Assembly (NCBI GenBank): GCA_021295155.1
Contig: JAJTJC010000033.1
Coordinates: 62,001-126,000 of the forward strand
Length of the DNA: 64,000 nt
DNA from: Flavobacteriaceae bacterium D16
GTDB lineage: Bacteria; Bacteroidota; Bacteroidia; Flavobacteriales; Flavobacteriaceae
Reading direction: 5' to 3'
Numbering within the stretch: the first letter of the stretch is position 1; each line of letters opens with the position of its first letter. Shown here piece after piece: positions 31,405 to 41,155 of the stretch. Made by a program: the position numbers and the translations under genes. Below the pieces are notes generated by a model. That model had not been told where the DNA came from. It searched no databases and was given only the letters and a program-made list of their open reading frames with translations.

Positions 31405-32541
31405 TTACTCAACCATAAGTTCAAATGCTCTTGCTGCTACTTCCAAACACCTTTGTTTTAAGGCTTCCATATTTTTTTCATTGGGATTATAAGCATATAA
31501 TTTTGCTTCATTAAAAAGCTCGTGATGAGAATTGAGTAAAAAAGAAAATACATTTTCACCCTCATTATCAAGAATAAAAATATGAATCCCAAATACAAAC
31601 AACGTCCCCTGTCTTTCCGGTTCAAGTAGAATTACCGGAATGACACAATAATCTGTATTTTTCTTTTTCATCTTAATCTCATTACCAAGCCTTACCATAT
31701 CATACATAAAGAATTGAAACTGACTTTTCCCCATTATTTCACCAGGATCGAGGGTGTTTTCGCTTAAGCGTAAATTCAAATTTTCATCCCTTTTCAAATT
31801 TTGAACAAATACTTCTGATAAGACTTTTGACCAGGTGGTAGTATCAATTTTTCTGACAATAGTCGGGTATACTGTGATTGTAGATTCCTTATATGAATTT
31901 ATAAATGCCTTTTCGGGCGCTGGATCTGGTCTGAAAGCTGGAATGTTTATTTTTTTATTTAAAGACTTGGAGTAAGAACTATTAGCTTTTTTCCCAACAC
32001 CCAGGTCAATAAGTGTTACATTATCTAAGTACACATTAGTATTTATCGTTCCAAACTCAAAACTTAATTTATGATCTGGAAATACGGTAAAAACATCAAA
32101 CTCAACACTGATATTGCTCCATTCTGCGGTAGCATTTTGCTGGTAGTTATTGCTGCCTATAAGGCTTGTCCAATTTCCACCATTCTCGCCCAGAAAAACA
32201 CCAAAAGTACGATCTGAATCTGCTTTAACATCGAATGAAAGTTTATAAGAGTGTCCGGCTACCAAGGAGAATCCTGCCTGTAACAATTGTACTTCATAGG
32301 TTTGATTACCGGAGTTAATTATCTGGTAATGTAATTGCTGATTTACAACAGAGGCCTTAGCGTCTACATTGGTTCCTTGCCATGTTAGCCAAACATTTGC
32401 AGGGGGAGGTCCGTTATAATTGGAAATTATGTCTGTAGTTAAGCTGAAGTCTCCGTTGGTTAAAATGTTTTGGGAATGACCCAGGGAAAGGGACAATAGG
32501 ATAATGCCAAAAAATAACGAATGAAAGTCATTTGTTTTCAT
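31405..32541 (-). CDS. Secreted protein with carbohydrate-binding-type N-terminal domain
   Basis: The ATG at 32541 (MKTNDFHSLFFGIILLSLSL) gives a signal peptide and 378 residues. About residues 22-175 form a jelly-roll of the CBM4/9 kind (NILTNGDFS, VWLTWQG, YKLSFDVKA, NVYLDNVTLIDLG). The C-terminal 180 residues are unrelated to anything I recognise and lack glycosidase motifs (VYPTIVRKIDTTTWSKVLSE, QFQFFMYDMVRLG). No sorting domain is visible. A weak regulon-like operator precedes it. Confidence 0.6.
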   Translation of the reverse strand: MKTNDFHSLFFGIILLSLSLGHSQNILTNGDFSLTTDIISNYNGPPPANVWLTWQGTNVDAKASVVNQQLHYQIINSGNQTYEVQLLQAGFSLVAGHSYKLSFDVKADSDRTFGVFLGENGGNWTSLIGSNNYQQNATAEWSNISVEFDVFTVFPDHKLSFEFGTINTNVYLDNVTLIDLGVGKKANSSYSKSLNKKINIPAFRPDPAPEKAFINSYKESTITVYPTIVRKIDTTTWSKVLSEVFVQNLKRDENLNLRLSENTLDPGEIMGKSQFQFFMYDMVRLGNEIKMKKKNTDYCVIPVILLEPERQGTLFVFGIHIFILDNEGENVFSFLLNSHHELFNEAKLYAYNPNEKNMEALKQRCLEVAARAFELMVE

Positions 32542-32561
32542 GATGTAATTTTGATTTATAG

Positions 32562-32604
32562 CCAATGTACTTGTTACTCTGGCAAAAGCCAATGACGGAT
32601 GTCA
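32562..32604 (-). promoter_or_regulatory. Possible weak operator-promoter of the CBM-like gene
   Basis: TGACGGATGTCA (32593-32604) is centred 33 bp before minus-strand TACATTGG (32562-32569). Spacing equals the regulon's, but the half-sites are TGAC/GTCA rather than TGAT/ATCA, so chance is a real possibility. Confidence 0.35.
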
Positions 32605-33213
32605 CTTAACTAATCTTCGAATCGTAAGGTTAGGCCTATTAAAACTTCTTTGAAATGCTTCGCTTTTTGCTTTTTAGGACTTAAGTTGGCTTTATGGCGA
32701 ATGCTGAATTATTGGTGCTTCGTTTGTTTTACTACAAGATCAAAATCAGAATATGGTTCCTGATCGCATCAAGGGCAAAGCACAGACCCTTTTACAGCAG
32801 TTGTACTTCCTGTTGGAATCTTCCTAAATAACGAATATTATATCCAGGATTTGCTTTCACAATAAAGAATAATGACGGGTAGTAATATCTCATGGTCGCT
32901 GCTAATTGGAAAAAGACCAGCGGACCCCAGCCTGGGGCGCTGTCTGGTGCAGGACCCGACCAATTTTTAATTTAATAGTTGAGAAGACAAATCCTTTCTG
33001 CGCGCCAAGCGGCCTGCCGGAGGGTGTTTTTTATATTAAAGGAAATTTATTGCAGGTATATGGAAACAGGCTAAAGGGATTGAGACAAATATGAGCTGTG
33101 CTATTTATAGTGCCGCCACCACTGTTCAATCCATTATAGAAGTGTCATCGATTTAATCCTTTTTGTGAATTTAAAGGGTATAACCGATTATGAAAGTGCT
33201 CTACAACCAAAAC
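32605..33213. other. Intergenic region without detectable gene
   Basis: About 600 bases. A GCTTCGCTTTTTGCTTTTTA stretch near 32660 repeats the tail of the terminator at 31263-31300. A CCCCAG-C-CTGGGG-like hairpin lies near 32925-32940. No plausible coding frame or RNA gene was seen. It may contain decayed sequence. Confidence 0.4.
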
Positions 33214-33690
33214 TCAATCCGATTTACTGCTCTGGTTTTTACCTTTTATTATGTAGAGCGATAGTGCCAGTAAAAGTATACTTCCGGGAAGGATCAATTG
33301 CTCCAAACGCAGATTAATGGGATCAAGAAAAAAGCTTAGGGAGGACCAAACCGTCAATGTAAGAAGTAATGTTTCCCAGAGCAAAATCTTCAGCTCCTTA
33401 AAATCCTTTATCTTATAAAGGACCTGGCTGCGTTTAAAAGTGTCTTTATTGCCGGCGAACAATTTAAAGATACCTGCTGCGAGTATAAGAACCACTACAG
33501 AGAAAAGGAGTGTGTCTATCGATTCGATAAGATGAACACCTACTTTGCCCTCCTCCTGTCCGATAAGAACTAAAACCCCATGATACGCATAGCGAATACC
33601 TAAAACGATACCTGTTAAGCCTACCAGCATTAAAATCGTGGAGATTAGAATTCCCACATACTTCAATCCGAATATTTTCTCTAACCACAT
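33214..33690 (-). CDS. YqhA/UPF0114 family membrane protein
   Basis: 158 residues with four membrane segments. The family pattern is clear: an N-terminal helix, HLIESIDTLLFSVVVLILAA (a helix beginning with Asp), GIFKLFAGN, then FKELKILLWETLLLTLTVW and a last helix. UPF0114 proteins are inner-membrane proteins of unknown function. It is separated from its neighbours by about 90 bp or more, so it is probably monocistronic. Confidence 0.75.
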   Translation of the reverse strand: MWLEKIFGLKYVGILISTILMLVGLTGIVLGIRYAYHGVLVLIGQEEGKVGVHLIESIDTLLFSVVVLILAAGIFKLFAGNKDTFKRSQVLYKIKDFKELKILLWETLLLTLTVWSSLSFFLDPINLRLEQLILPGSILLLALSLYIIKGKNQSSKSD

Positions 33691-33780
33691 AGCTGTTATG
33701 TTACAATTTATGGGGGTCTATTAAAGCTATTAAGCAGAGTTGGGCAGAAGGCCTTTCCGCTTATTTTGTTTTATTCATTC

Positions 33781-34428
33781 TCAATTACCAAGTAAAAAAA
33801 CCAAACCACCGCTGAATCCGCCAATTAAGGTTGTGCTTGAAAAACTAGCACCACTTGAAACCCCACCGCTTCCAGCACCAATATAAACACCACCCCATTG
33901 TACCGGGATTAATAGATCGCCTTGTAAGTTTAAGCCAACACGATCAGTAAACATGATCCTAATACCTCCTTTTAAGCTGAAGGATAGACGGGTAGTAGCA
34001 CTGAGACCGCCAGATATAATATCGGAATTTTCATTGGAAGGGCTAAAGATTACCATTCCCAGGCCGGCCCCGACAAATGGACTTACCTTGTCGTTTTTAA
34101 AATAACGGGTTCCCTCCAAATGGATCCAGTCTACTGCCAAATCGGATAGCCTATCTTCAACAGGACTTACAACCCGGTCTCTGATTAGCAATTCAGTGCT
34201 CTGATGCTTATAAGAAACCCCGGCGAAATAATTTGGAGCCATTTCGATACCTAAAGAAACACCAAATTCATCACTATCTGCCACCTTGAGGTAATTGCTT
34301 CCATAATTGAGTTTGGTACCGAATTGATAACCATAGCTGGGTTTAATTTCAATATTTTGGGCTTTGCCATCAACATGGACCAATAAAAGGGCAAAAAGAA
34401 GCAAAGCGAGGGATAAATAGTTTTTCAT
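33781..34428 (-). CDS. Outer-membrane beta-barrel protein
   Basis: 215 residues: signal peptide MKNYLSLALLLFALLLVHVDG, then repeated amphipathic strands (YQFGTKLNYGSNYLKV, NYFAGVSYKHQSTELL, VSPFVGAGLGMVIF) ending in FSGGLVFLLGN. It is an OmpW/porin-like small barrel of unknown function. It lies 100 bp downstream of the large GW-repeat protein and may be co-transcribed with it. Confidence 0.8.
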   Translation of the reverse strand: MKNYLSLALLLFALLLVHVDGKAQNIEIKPSYGYQFGTKLNYGSNYLKVADSDEFGVSLGIEMAPNYFAGVSYKHQSTELLIRDRVVSPVEDRLSDLAVDWIHLEGTRYFKNDKVSPFVGAGLGMVIFSPSNENSDIISGGLSATTRLSFSLKGGIRIMFTDRVGLNLQGDLLIPVQWGGVYIGAGSGGVSSGASFSSTTLIGGFSGGLVFLLGN

Positions 34429-34529
34429 AACATCAGGTTTAAAGGGAATTCATCATATAGTAATTGATGGATAAAAGTGCATAATCTTCGTAATAAGATA
34501 CTTCATTATTTTTCTTTGATACAGTTATT

Positions 34530-36599
34530 TTAATTCCTTCCCGATCTTCGTGCACCCATTGTGCCCGAAGGTCTCGCTGTAGGCCTTGAAGTAGGCCTTG
34601 CAGAAGTCCTCCTAACCGGCTGTGTAGGCCTGGTAGAAGGTCTGGTATTAGGTGATGGCGACCGATATCCAGGCTGTGTCGAAGGTCTCCTTGTTGGTTG
34701 GGTGGCAGGCCGTGTCGTAGGCTGTGTCGAAGGTCTCCTTGTAGGTTGGGTAGATGGCCGTGTTGAAGGTCTAGTTGCCGGCCGTGTGGCAGGCTGTGTT
34801 GAAGGCCTTCTTGCCGGTCGTGTGGCGGGCCTTGAAGGTTGACGTGTTGCTGGCCTGGTTCTAGGCCTGTTGTAATGGCTAATACCTCTTCTCCCATTGT
34901 ATATTGGATGAGCAGGCCTGCGATAATATCCGCGACGATAATAGGGTGGCCTGTAATACGGAGGGCCCCAATGGTGGTATCCACGGCCCCAATAGGCGTG
35001 TCCATACCAGCCATATGGTGAACCGAATCCGAATCCAAAACTCCAGCCATACCAAGGGTTATAGCGAACTGAAAAACCATAGGTGTAATGATGGTGGTAG
35101 TAGAAACCGCCATACCAGGGATTGTAATAGTGCCCTGTACCATAAATCACTGTGGGGCCGTAAACATAGCTCCCATAATATCCAGGGGTGTATCCTACAT
35201 AAACGACTTGTGGGGAGGTCTCATAAATATAGACGTACTTCGTATTGTATTTCGGATTCTCGGCGGGAATTTTGCTGACCTCCTCTGGTCTTTCGTCAGC
35301 AACAACCCAGGGGCCATTGGGAGTATTGGATTTAAACCAAACGGCATTGTCGCATAGGAAATAGGTGTTTTTATCTTTAAACACAGCACTTTCCGTATTT
35401 ACAGCATATTGAAGTTTTAGACCCTTTATGTTTTTAAACTCAGGGGTGCCATTATATACTACATCAGTGGCTTTTGTATCCCTATTTACCGCAGCAGTTT
35501 GCGGGATTTGAGCATCGTATATTGCGTTCTTTGCCTGAAGGGTTCCGGGCACATTGGATAAAACTCCGGCCTTTTTACTGTCATCAGGTATGTTTTTAAA
35601 ATCTTCCGGAAGCTCTTCAGATGGCAAATAATCCCATTTTCCCTGAATATCTTTGGTGGTAAACCACCTTCCGGAAATCAGAAGAAAATAAGTCTGATCA
35701 GACACATTCATGAAGATATCACTCTCTGTATTCTCTACAAAAAGCAGGTTTGTATTCTGCAAGGGCGTGTATTTAGGTTCGCCCTGGAAAACCACCAATT
35801 CTGAAGGCTCTGTTGCCACTAAAATTTTTGGGGCGCTTCCGTCGCTATCAGAATCATCTCCTTCTGATTCCTCTTGCTCCTCCGTTTTCATTTCCGCCTT
35901 CTTGGCGATGTTAGCAACTTTTGAAGGAACTTTTTTTACATTTTCCCATGGTCCATTTATTGATTTGGACTGATACCAAAATGTTCCGCCCCTGAGGTAG
36001 TAGGTATTCTTTTTGGTATCATGCAGAATAAATGCTCCAGTATTTTCCAGGAGCTCATAGTTTTTTTCTACTGACTTGAATTTGGGCTCACCGTCTATGG
36101 GAATCAGTGCTGTAGGTTCCTTGGCAAAAAGGATATTAGGAGGCTTATTAATAAAGTCGTCCTTATAAACACTCACTTCCTCGAGGCTTTCCAGAAGATT
36201 GTCCAAGGGAAATTCAATATTCCATTTGGGAATTTCGTCATTGATCAGGTTCTCAAGTGCTTGTTTGTTCTCCTCGGAAACCTCTTCTGATAAACGAACT
36301 TCATCGATTTTAACCGAGACCAATGTAGCTTGCCGGTTAGAACGGTCCACATCCAAAAGGGAAGTGGTCCAAAGCATACCGAACTGCGGTGTATCGTTAG
36401 CTTTTTTTACCGAAAAAGCAAGATTCGATTTAAGCTGGTTATCAATATAACTGGCATTTTCAGGTTGATACAAGGTTATGGTATACTCTCCTTTATCAAT
36501 GTCTTTTGGCCAGATTGGCGTATCACTGTCCTGGGAAAAAACGCCGGTGTTTGTTGCCATAAATAAGACGATCAACCATAAAATATTTGAAATTTTCAT
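34530..36599 (-). CDS. Exported protein with three repeat modules, a Tyr/Gly/Trp region and a Thr/Pro/Arg-rich tail
   Basis: 689 residues with a signal peptide (MKISNILWLIVLFMATNTGV). An N-terminal domain (to about 150) is followed by three copies of a module of about 65 residues. Each has a KEPT/TEPS-like opening, GEPKF or GTPEF, a tyrosine-rich strand (TYYLRGGTFWY, TYFLLISGRWF, TYFLCDNAVWF) and an ending near GPW or GKW. Next comes a Gly/Tyr/Trp/His-rich stretch (about 470-570, GHYYNPWYGGFYYHHHY). The tail repeats RPSTQP/RPATRP units and is basic. It is probably a cell-surface or matrix protein. The basic tail may bind polyanions. Confidence 0.75.
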   Translation of the reverse strand: MKISNILWLIVLFMATNTGVFSQDSDTPIWPKDIDKGEYTITLYQPENASYIDNQLKSNLAFSVKKANDTPQFGMLWTTSLLDVDRSNRQATLVSVKIDEVRLSEEVSEENKQALENLINDEIPKWNIEFPLDNLLESLEEVSVYKDDFINKPPNILFAKEPTALIPIDGEPKFKSVEKNYELLENTGAFILHDTKKNTYYLRGGTFWYQSKSINGPWENVKKVPSKVANIAKKAEMKTEEQEESEGDDSDSDGSAPKILVATEPSELVVFQGEPKYTPLQNTNLLFVENTESDIFMNVSDQTYFLLISGRWFTTKDIQGKWDYLPSEELPEDFKNIPDDSKKAGVLSNVPGTLQAKNAIYDAQIPQTAAVNRDTKATDVVYNGTPEFKNIKGLKLQYAVNTESAVFKDKNTYFLCDNAVWFKSNTPNGPWVVADERPEEVSKIPAENPKYNTKYVYIYETSPQVVYVGYTPGYYGSYVYGPTVIYGTGHYYNPWYGGFYYHHHYTYGFSVRYNPWYGWSFGFGFGSPYGWYGHAYWGRGYHHWGPPYYRPPYYRRGYYRRPAHPIYNGRRGISHYNRPRTRPATRQPSRPATRPARRPSTQPATRPATRPSTRPSTQPTRRPSTQPTTRPATQPTRRPSTQPGYRSPSPNTRPSTRPTQPVRRTSARPTSRPTARPSGTMGARRSGRN

Positions 36600-36659
36600 A
36601 TTATCTTCAATTAATTTTCAAATCTTCTGTTTGGGTAAAACTATTGTTCTTTAATGACT

Positions 36660-37364
36660 CTATTCAGCTGCCGGGGTCTTGTTGGCACCTATGGGAATAT
36701 TCAGTTTTACAAACAGTGAACTGTTATTACTCCCTGAAAGGCCTTTATAAACGTTAGTTAATCCATAATAATATTTGACCCCTACGGTCATTCCTGTATC
36801 AGGAATCAATTTGTATCCTGTCCCGAATGTTATTCCAGCATCCAAAGTATTAATTTTATCTTTATTGTAATCCCTTATTCGGATATCTCTATTTTCCACA
36901 TCAGATTGAAATTCTACCCAGGACTTGTACATAAGTCCAAATTGAGGACCCCCCTCCAGATAGATACGATTCTTGAAGTTGTATTTAAGCAAAGCGGGCA
37001 CTATAAAATAGTTGATGACCTGGCTGTAGCTACCTTCTTCCTGGTTTGGAGTAATTTCCAAAAATGCAAGGTCATCGGAGGTTAATTCATTGGTCCCCAG
37101 TCTTGACTTTACCAGTACGCCAGTATAGATATTCCATTGGTTTTTTATTCTGAAATCAAAATAAAAACCAAGGTTCAAAGCAGATAAGCTTTTGCCAGCT
37201 TCCAATTCGGATATATCAGACCAGTTATAAGCACCTTCCAGACCAAACTCCAATCCTTCAGAATTCAACTTATCGCCAAAAAGTATGGATAATAAAACCT
37301 GAGAATGCCCGCTATAAAACATGAAGGCCAATGCAAAAAACGCGATATATTTCTTTTTATTCAT
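36660..37364 (-). CDS. PorT-like outer-membrane beta-barrel protein
   Basis: 234 residues with signal peptide (KYIAFFALAFMFYSGHSQ) and an outer-membrane barrel pattern of long alternating strands (AYNWSDISELEAGKSL, IYLEGGPQFGLMYKSW, GMTVGVKYYYGLTNVY). The terminal strand reads SSLFVKLNIPIG. The gene lies 60 bp before the GW-repeat protein gene. The function is unknown. Confidence 0.8.
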   Translation of the reverse strand: MNKKKYIAFFALAFMFYSGHSQVLLSILFGDKLNSEGLEFGLEGAYNWSDISELEAGKSLSALNLGFYFDFRIKNQWNIYTGVLVKSRLGTNELTSDDLAFLEITPNQEEGSYSQVINYFIVPALLKYNFKNRIYLEGGPQFGLMYKSWVEFQSDVENRDIRIRDYNKDKINTLDAGITFGTGYKLIPDTGMTVGVKYYYGLTNVYKGLSGSNNSSLFVKLNIPIGANKTPAAE

Positions 37365-37603
37365 TGGTCATATTTTATTAAGCGTGAACATTCTAGACAT
37401 TCCTGATCTACTTATCTAAGTCCTCCTTGTTTTAAGGTTCCTTCCTCCAAAGGAACTATCGGATCAAAATTATGAGGGCTGCCAAATCGATCTTCAATTC
37501 TATAGGTCAATTGGACAATATCCTTAACAATTCAGGCTCCACAAATACCTATTGACAGATGCTCTAAATGGGTCTGTTTGGAAGCAATCACTTAGATCCG
37601 TTA

Positions 37604-38251
37604 TTACAGGACTACCTTATATTTTAGTAATGACTTAACCAGGGTCTTGGCATAACTTGCTGCTCCAGTTTCAAAAGAGCTCGGGTCGGTAATATTTGAT
37701 TGTCCCGACCATACCAGCGCTTGTTCGACTGATTCTGCATTTGCGTCGAATAAACGGGTCTCTACAACAAAGGTTTTTTGTTCCCGATAATAGTCTGGTG
37801 TGTACATATAATTATAACTGCGGTATACATATCTGCCATAGCCATATCCATAGTAACCCCGACCAGCATACATAGGACCATATACAGGTGTACCACTCTG
37901 AACGACATCCTTGGTGTTGATATCCAATAGGCTGGCAACAATGACCCCATCATAACCACCATCCTTAACCGCCTTGACGATACGTTCTTCGGAGATTTCA
38001 TTGAGGTCCTGAACAGGGGGAATTACGGATAGACTGTTCTCTGCCTTAATACCGTTCTCTGCGAGGCGTTGCACAGTGGTATTTTCAAAGGTTGTACGGG
38101 AGGCTAAATTTCTCGATGCCCCGATGACTAGAATTTTTTCAAATTTTTTACCGGAAAAGCCCTCCTTGGACCAGGTGTGTTTCATGGTTGCCCCACATGA
38201 AAAAAGGAGTAATGGAATTGACAAAAGGGCAACTAATCGTAATTTTTTCAT
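37604..38251 (-). CDS. Lipoprotein related to the one at 25860
   Basis: 215 residues with a lipobox (IPLLLFSCGATMKHTW). After the KILVIGASRNLASRTTFE strand-helix unit and YDGVIVASLLD comes a Tyr/Gly-rich insert (RGYYGYGYGRYVYRSYNYMY), then a conserved FVVETRLFDANAESVEQALVWSG-type ending. The same framework is seen in the lipoprotein at the end of the stress island. The family is DUF4136-like, of unknown function, and anchored in the outer membrane or periplasm. Confidence 0.75.
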   Translation of the reverse strand: MKKLRLVALLSIPLLLFSCGATMKHTWSKEGFSGKKFEKILVIGASRNLASRTTFENTTVQRLAENGIKAENSLSVIPPVQDLNEISEERIVKAVKDGGYDGVIVASLLDINTKDVVQSGTPVYGPMYAGRGYYGYGYGRYVYRSYNYMYTPDYYREQKTFVVETRLFDANAESVEQALVWSGQSNITDPSSFETGAASYAKTLVKSLLKYKVVL

Positions 38252-38520
38252 AGTAAAATCTTTTTATTGAAATAGTTAAAAAGTTATTGATGTGTGTTCA
38301 CAGATAATTTCTGCTCATGTTCTTTTTAAAAGACTGGTTATGAGGGAAGTGCTTGTTATATAGATAAAAGCATCCTGCGCTTTTTTTGGTAAAAATATAC
38401 CCTTGGCCGAGGAATTACAACTTTTTAAACTATTTGCCCTTATTTTAACACAAAAACGTGCCTTTTTGACTTTTTCTTCGAACTGCCTTTTGCCATTAAG
38501 CAATTAGGTCCAATACTTGG

Positions 38521-39612
38521 TTAAAGTCCAAAGCGGTATTGAACCCCCATGAACAATTGGTCCCTTCCCCGTGCATAGCCATATTCGGCCCTGAGCATCC
38601 AACTCTTATTAAGCTGAAACTGACTTCCCACTACAAAATTCCACATACTTTTTTGCTTTTTATCCAGGGAATAATCCAGGGTTGAATTATCAGCGATATC
38701 TACCGCGTTTTCTGCACCGTTCAGGAAGGTGGAAGCCAGATCCAATTTTTTCTGATTTGCTTCCCTTCTCAGGGCATTTACGGGGTTGCGCTGTTCAACA
38801 GGAGTTAAGTTTTCCCACCAGGTATCGAGTTCAATCTGCGCTTCTCCTACCTTTTCCTGGCCTACAGTAACCTTTTCATTCCATTCCGAAATCGGAAGGA
38901 CTTCATTCAGGTCCAATGTACCCCGGGTGTCGCGATTAACTTTTAAACGAAAGCCGCCAACCCAAAAAGAAATATTTCTGTTCGGCTTCTTAAAATTAAA
39001 AGTTTTTCCAATTCTTGGATCGAAGACAAAGGCGAATACCGGTTTTTCTTGCTTGTCAACGTCAGTCCAGGTAAAGTTCATATCCAGGGCGATCCAGCCG
39101 CTGAAAAAACCAGCGGTAGGTGTTATTCCGATTCCTGTGGTGGTGGTATTGAATTCTGGATTGGTTTGAATTGAAAACAATTCTTCTGCTCCATTGATTC
39201 TTGGGATGAATATGCTTACGTCCACATTGGTCACGGAATTAGCTTGCGCAAAAATTGCATAAACATTGAGAAAGGGGAATACCCAGACATCCGGACGAAT
39301 ATTAACGCCATTGGATTCTGCCGTAGTGCTGTTAAAAACAAGTAGTTCGTCAACATCGGTAAGCGGACCGTCGTTGAAACCAACTCTTACGTTCGAGATG
39401 GAGATATCGGATTTTTGCCATAGGTAGTTAACACTGATTCCTGCCGAATAAGGCAATTCAAACCCCAACTGTTGCACTTTTTCACCAAAAATTGGAAGTA
39501 AGTATTTATAGGATGTCGTGTCTCGTTGTTCCTTTACCAACTCAGAATACACCTGGGCTTGCGAATTGATTCCGATGAGCAGGAATAGCAAACCAATATA
39601 AAAAGTTCTCAT
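38521..39612 (-). CDS. Large outer-membrane protein of unknown function
   Basis: The ATG at 39612 (MRTFYIGLLFLLIGINSQAQ) gives a clean signal peptide and 363 residues. The body has many amphipathic strands (ISISNVRVGFND, FFSGWIALDMNFTWTDV, ISFWVGGFRLKV) and ends in QLFMGVQYRFGL, a C-terminal aromatic strand typical of barrels. About 90 residues around 235-320 are helical and charged. No family was recognised. It is monocistronic. Confidence 0.7.
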   Translation of the reverse strand: MRTFYIGLLFLLIGINSQAQVYSELVKEQRDTTSYKYLLPIFGEKVQQLGFELPYSAGISVNYLWQKSDISISNVRVGFNDGPLTDVDELLVFNSTTAESNGVNIRPDVWVFPFLNVYAIFAQANSVTNVDVSIFIPRINGAEELFSIQTNPEFNTTTTGIGITPTAGFFSGWIALDMNFTWTDVDKQEKPVFAFVFDPRIGKTFNFKKPNRNISFWVGGFRLKVNRDTRGTLDLNEVLPISEWNEKVTVGQEKVGEAQIELDTWWENLTPVEQRNPVNALRREANQKKLDLASTFLNGAENAVDIADNSTLDYSLDKKQKSMWNFVVGSQFQLNKSWMLRAEYGYARGRDQLFMGVQYRFGL

Positions 39613-39877
39613 TTTGTAAAAAGATATTTTCATAATACAGACCCTAAAGACCTTTTATTTGCCAGGATTAATTGAGGATAAAAGTAATCCATTTACAGGA
39701 AAACACCAATTGTGATAAAGATCCCAATTGCCGGAATTCAATGATTTTGAATCATGGATGACACCATGGCAAGACATGGCCTACAGGACAGGGAAAATGG
39801 TCACTTGGAAATCAAATCTTCTTTGGAAACCAGTAGCCGAAGAATCAAATTTTTCTCGTTCTATTTCAGGGGGTTCT

Positions 39878-41005
39878 CTAGAAAGCCTCCATCACCCCAA
39901 AATAAATACCCTGGTTCCCGTCAACCCCGGTAGCATAATCCAACCGGACGTTTATTTTTTTCTCTTTTGAAACCATATAACGCAATCCCAAACCGGCACT
40001 GGGTAACCAATTTCTTTCAAATTCCTCTTCTCCGTTGTTTTCATTACCCCAAATACTCCCGGTGCCACCAAACACTACAGCACCCCATTTCTTATAAAAA
40101 CGCCAGCGCAATTCTGCCTGGGAGGCTATCATGTTTCTTCCTTTATACTTGCCGGCTTCATAGCCCCTCAGGCTGTTCCGTACCCCATAATTTTGATACC
40201 CATCAAATGGGACATCACCGGTGGCAAAACCTCCGGAAACATTCAAGGCAAGGATCAAATTATCCCCATAGGATTTAAAATAGCTAAATTTATAATCGGT
40301 GTCTACATAATTATTATCACTTCCCAGCCAATCGGCATTTAATTTGGGCCTAATACTAAAAGTGAAACCTCTGGTAGGATAGTACGGGTAATCTCTGCTG
40401 TCAAACGAAAAGTTAAGTCCAAGGCTTGATACAAAGTTGTCCTCAATGCCGTTTCGAGCGAAGAAATTTCTGGTAAAGTCATTCTCCTCGTCATTGCCCT
40501 GGTCGAATTTATAGGATGTTTTGGTCCCCAGATATAAAACTCCCAAATAAAAATCCCCAGAGATTTTCCGGCTGTATTCGGCTGTTACAAAATTCCTTAT
40601 TTCAGAAAAGACCAGGCGAAGGTCGTTACCCTGATCATTATAAGTAAAATCATTATTGATCCGCAAGGTACCTATTCCAACAGAAGCCCTGTTCTTGTCC
40701 TCGTTCCAAAAAAACCTTCCAAAAGGGGTGAAAATATAGCTGTTATTGGTCGAATAGATACCATAAAGGGACACCAGGGAAGGGGGTGATTCAACATCTT
40801 CCTTATCTATCTTGAAAAAATACATACCAAGTCCTCCGAATCCAGTTTCCATGACCGGACTGTTACTTACCAGGGGAACTACAAGGAAGGTCTTGGAGGC
40901 CTTATTAAATGTAGAATCTACTTCCTTGGATTCCTGACCCCATACCAGGGTACTCAAAATCAGAAATACTGGCAACAACCAACATTTACCTGTATTATTT
41001 CCCAT
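39878..41005 (-). CDS. Omp85/BamA-type surface-antigen barrel without POTRA domains
   Basis: The ATG at 41005 (MGNNTGKCWLLPVFLILSTL) provides the signal peptide and 375 residues. The sequence is the barrel part of the bacterial surface antigen family: GLNFSFDSRDYPYYPTRG and SGGFATGDVPFDGYQNYG, then YGVRNSLRGYEAGKYKGRNM with the conserved RGY, then AELRWRFYKKWGAVVFGG. No room is left for POTRA repeats. Proteins of this shortened kind occur beside phospholipase or lipid genes, but none is adjacent here. Function in lipid or protein insertion is uncertain. Confidence 0.8.
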   Translation of the reverse strand: MGNNTGKCWLLPVFLILSTLVWGQESKEVDSTFNKASKTFLVVPLVSNSPVMETGFGGLGMYFFKIDKEDVESPPSLVSLYGIYSTNNSYIFTPFGRFFWNEDKNRASVGIGTLRINNDFTYNDQGNDLRLVFSEIRNFVTAEYSRKISGDFYLGVLYLGTKTSYKFDQGNDEENDFTRNFFARNGIEDNFVSSLGLNFSFDSRDYPYYPTRGFTFSIRPKLNADWLGSDNNYVDTDYKFSYFKSYGDNLILALNVSGGFATGDVPFDGYQNYGVRNSLRGYEAGKYKGRNMIASQAELRWRFYKKWGAVVFGGTGSIWGNENNGEEEFERNWLPSAGLGLRYMVSKEKKINVRLDYATGVDGNQGIYFGVMEAF

Positions 41006-41155
41006 CTGAATTTGCTTCCTGTTTGACTTGGTATCAAAATAATTAAAAAACGAAGACTTAAAACTACACATAATATTTGTCTGTCAGTTATAGTTAGGGT
41101 GAAATTAAATACTGAAAAAAGTGCAGGGAAGCTAACATCTTTCAAATTTTTCTGT

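Noticed and set aside
32906-33094. Short plus-strand frame in the intergenic region
   Set aside because: 62 residues without signature, over a hairpin-containing stretch. Likely chance.
34439-35143. Long reading frame on the minus strand rich in His, Gln, Leu and Gly
   Set aside because: It lies in another frame over the low-complexity tail of the 34530-36599 gene. The repeat composition creates long open frames, and it has no signal or family feature.
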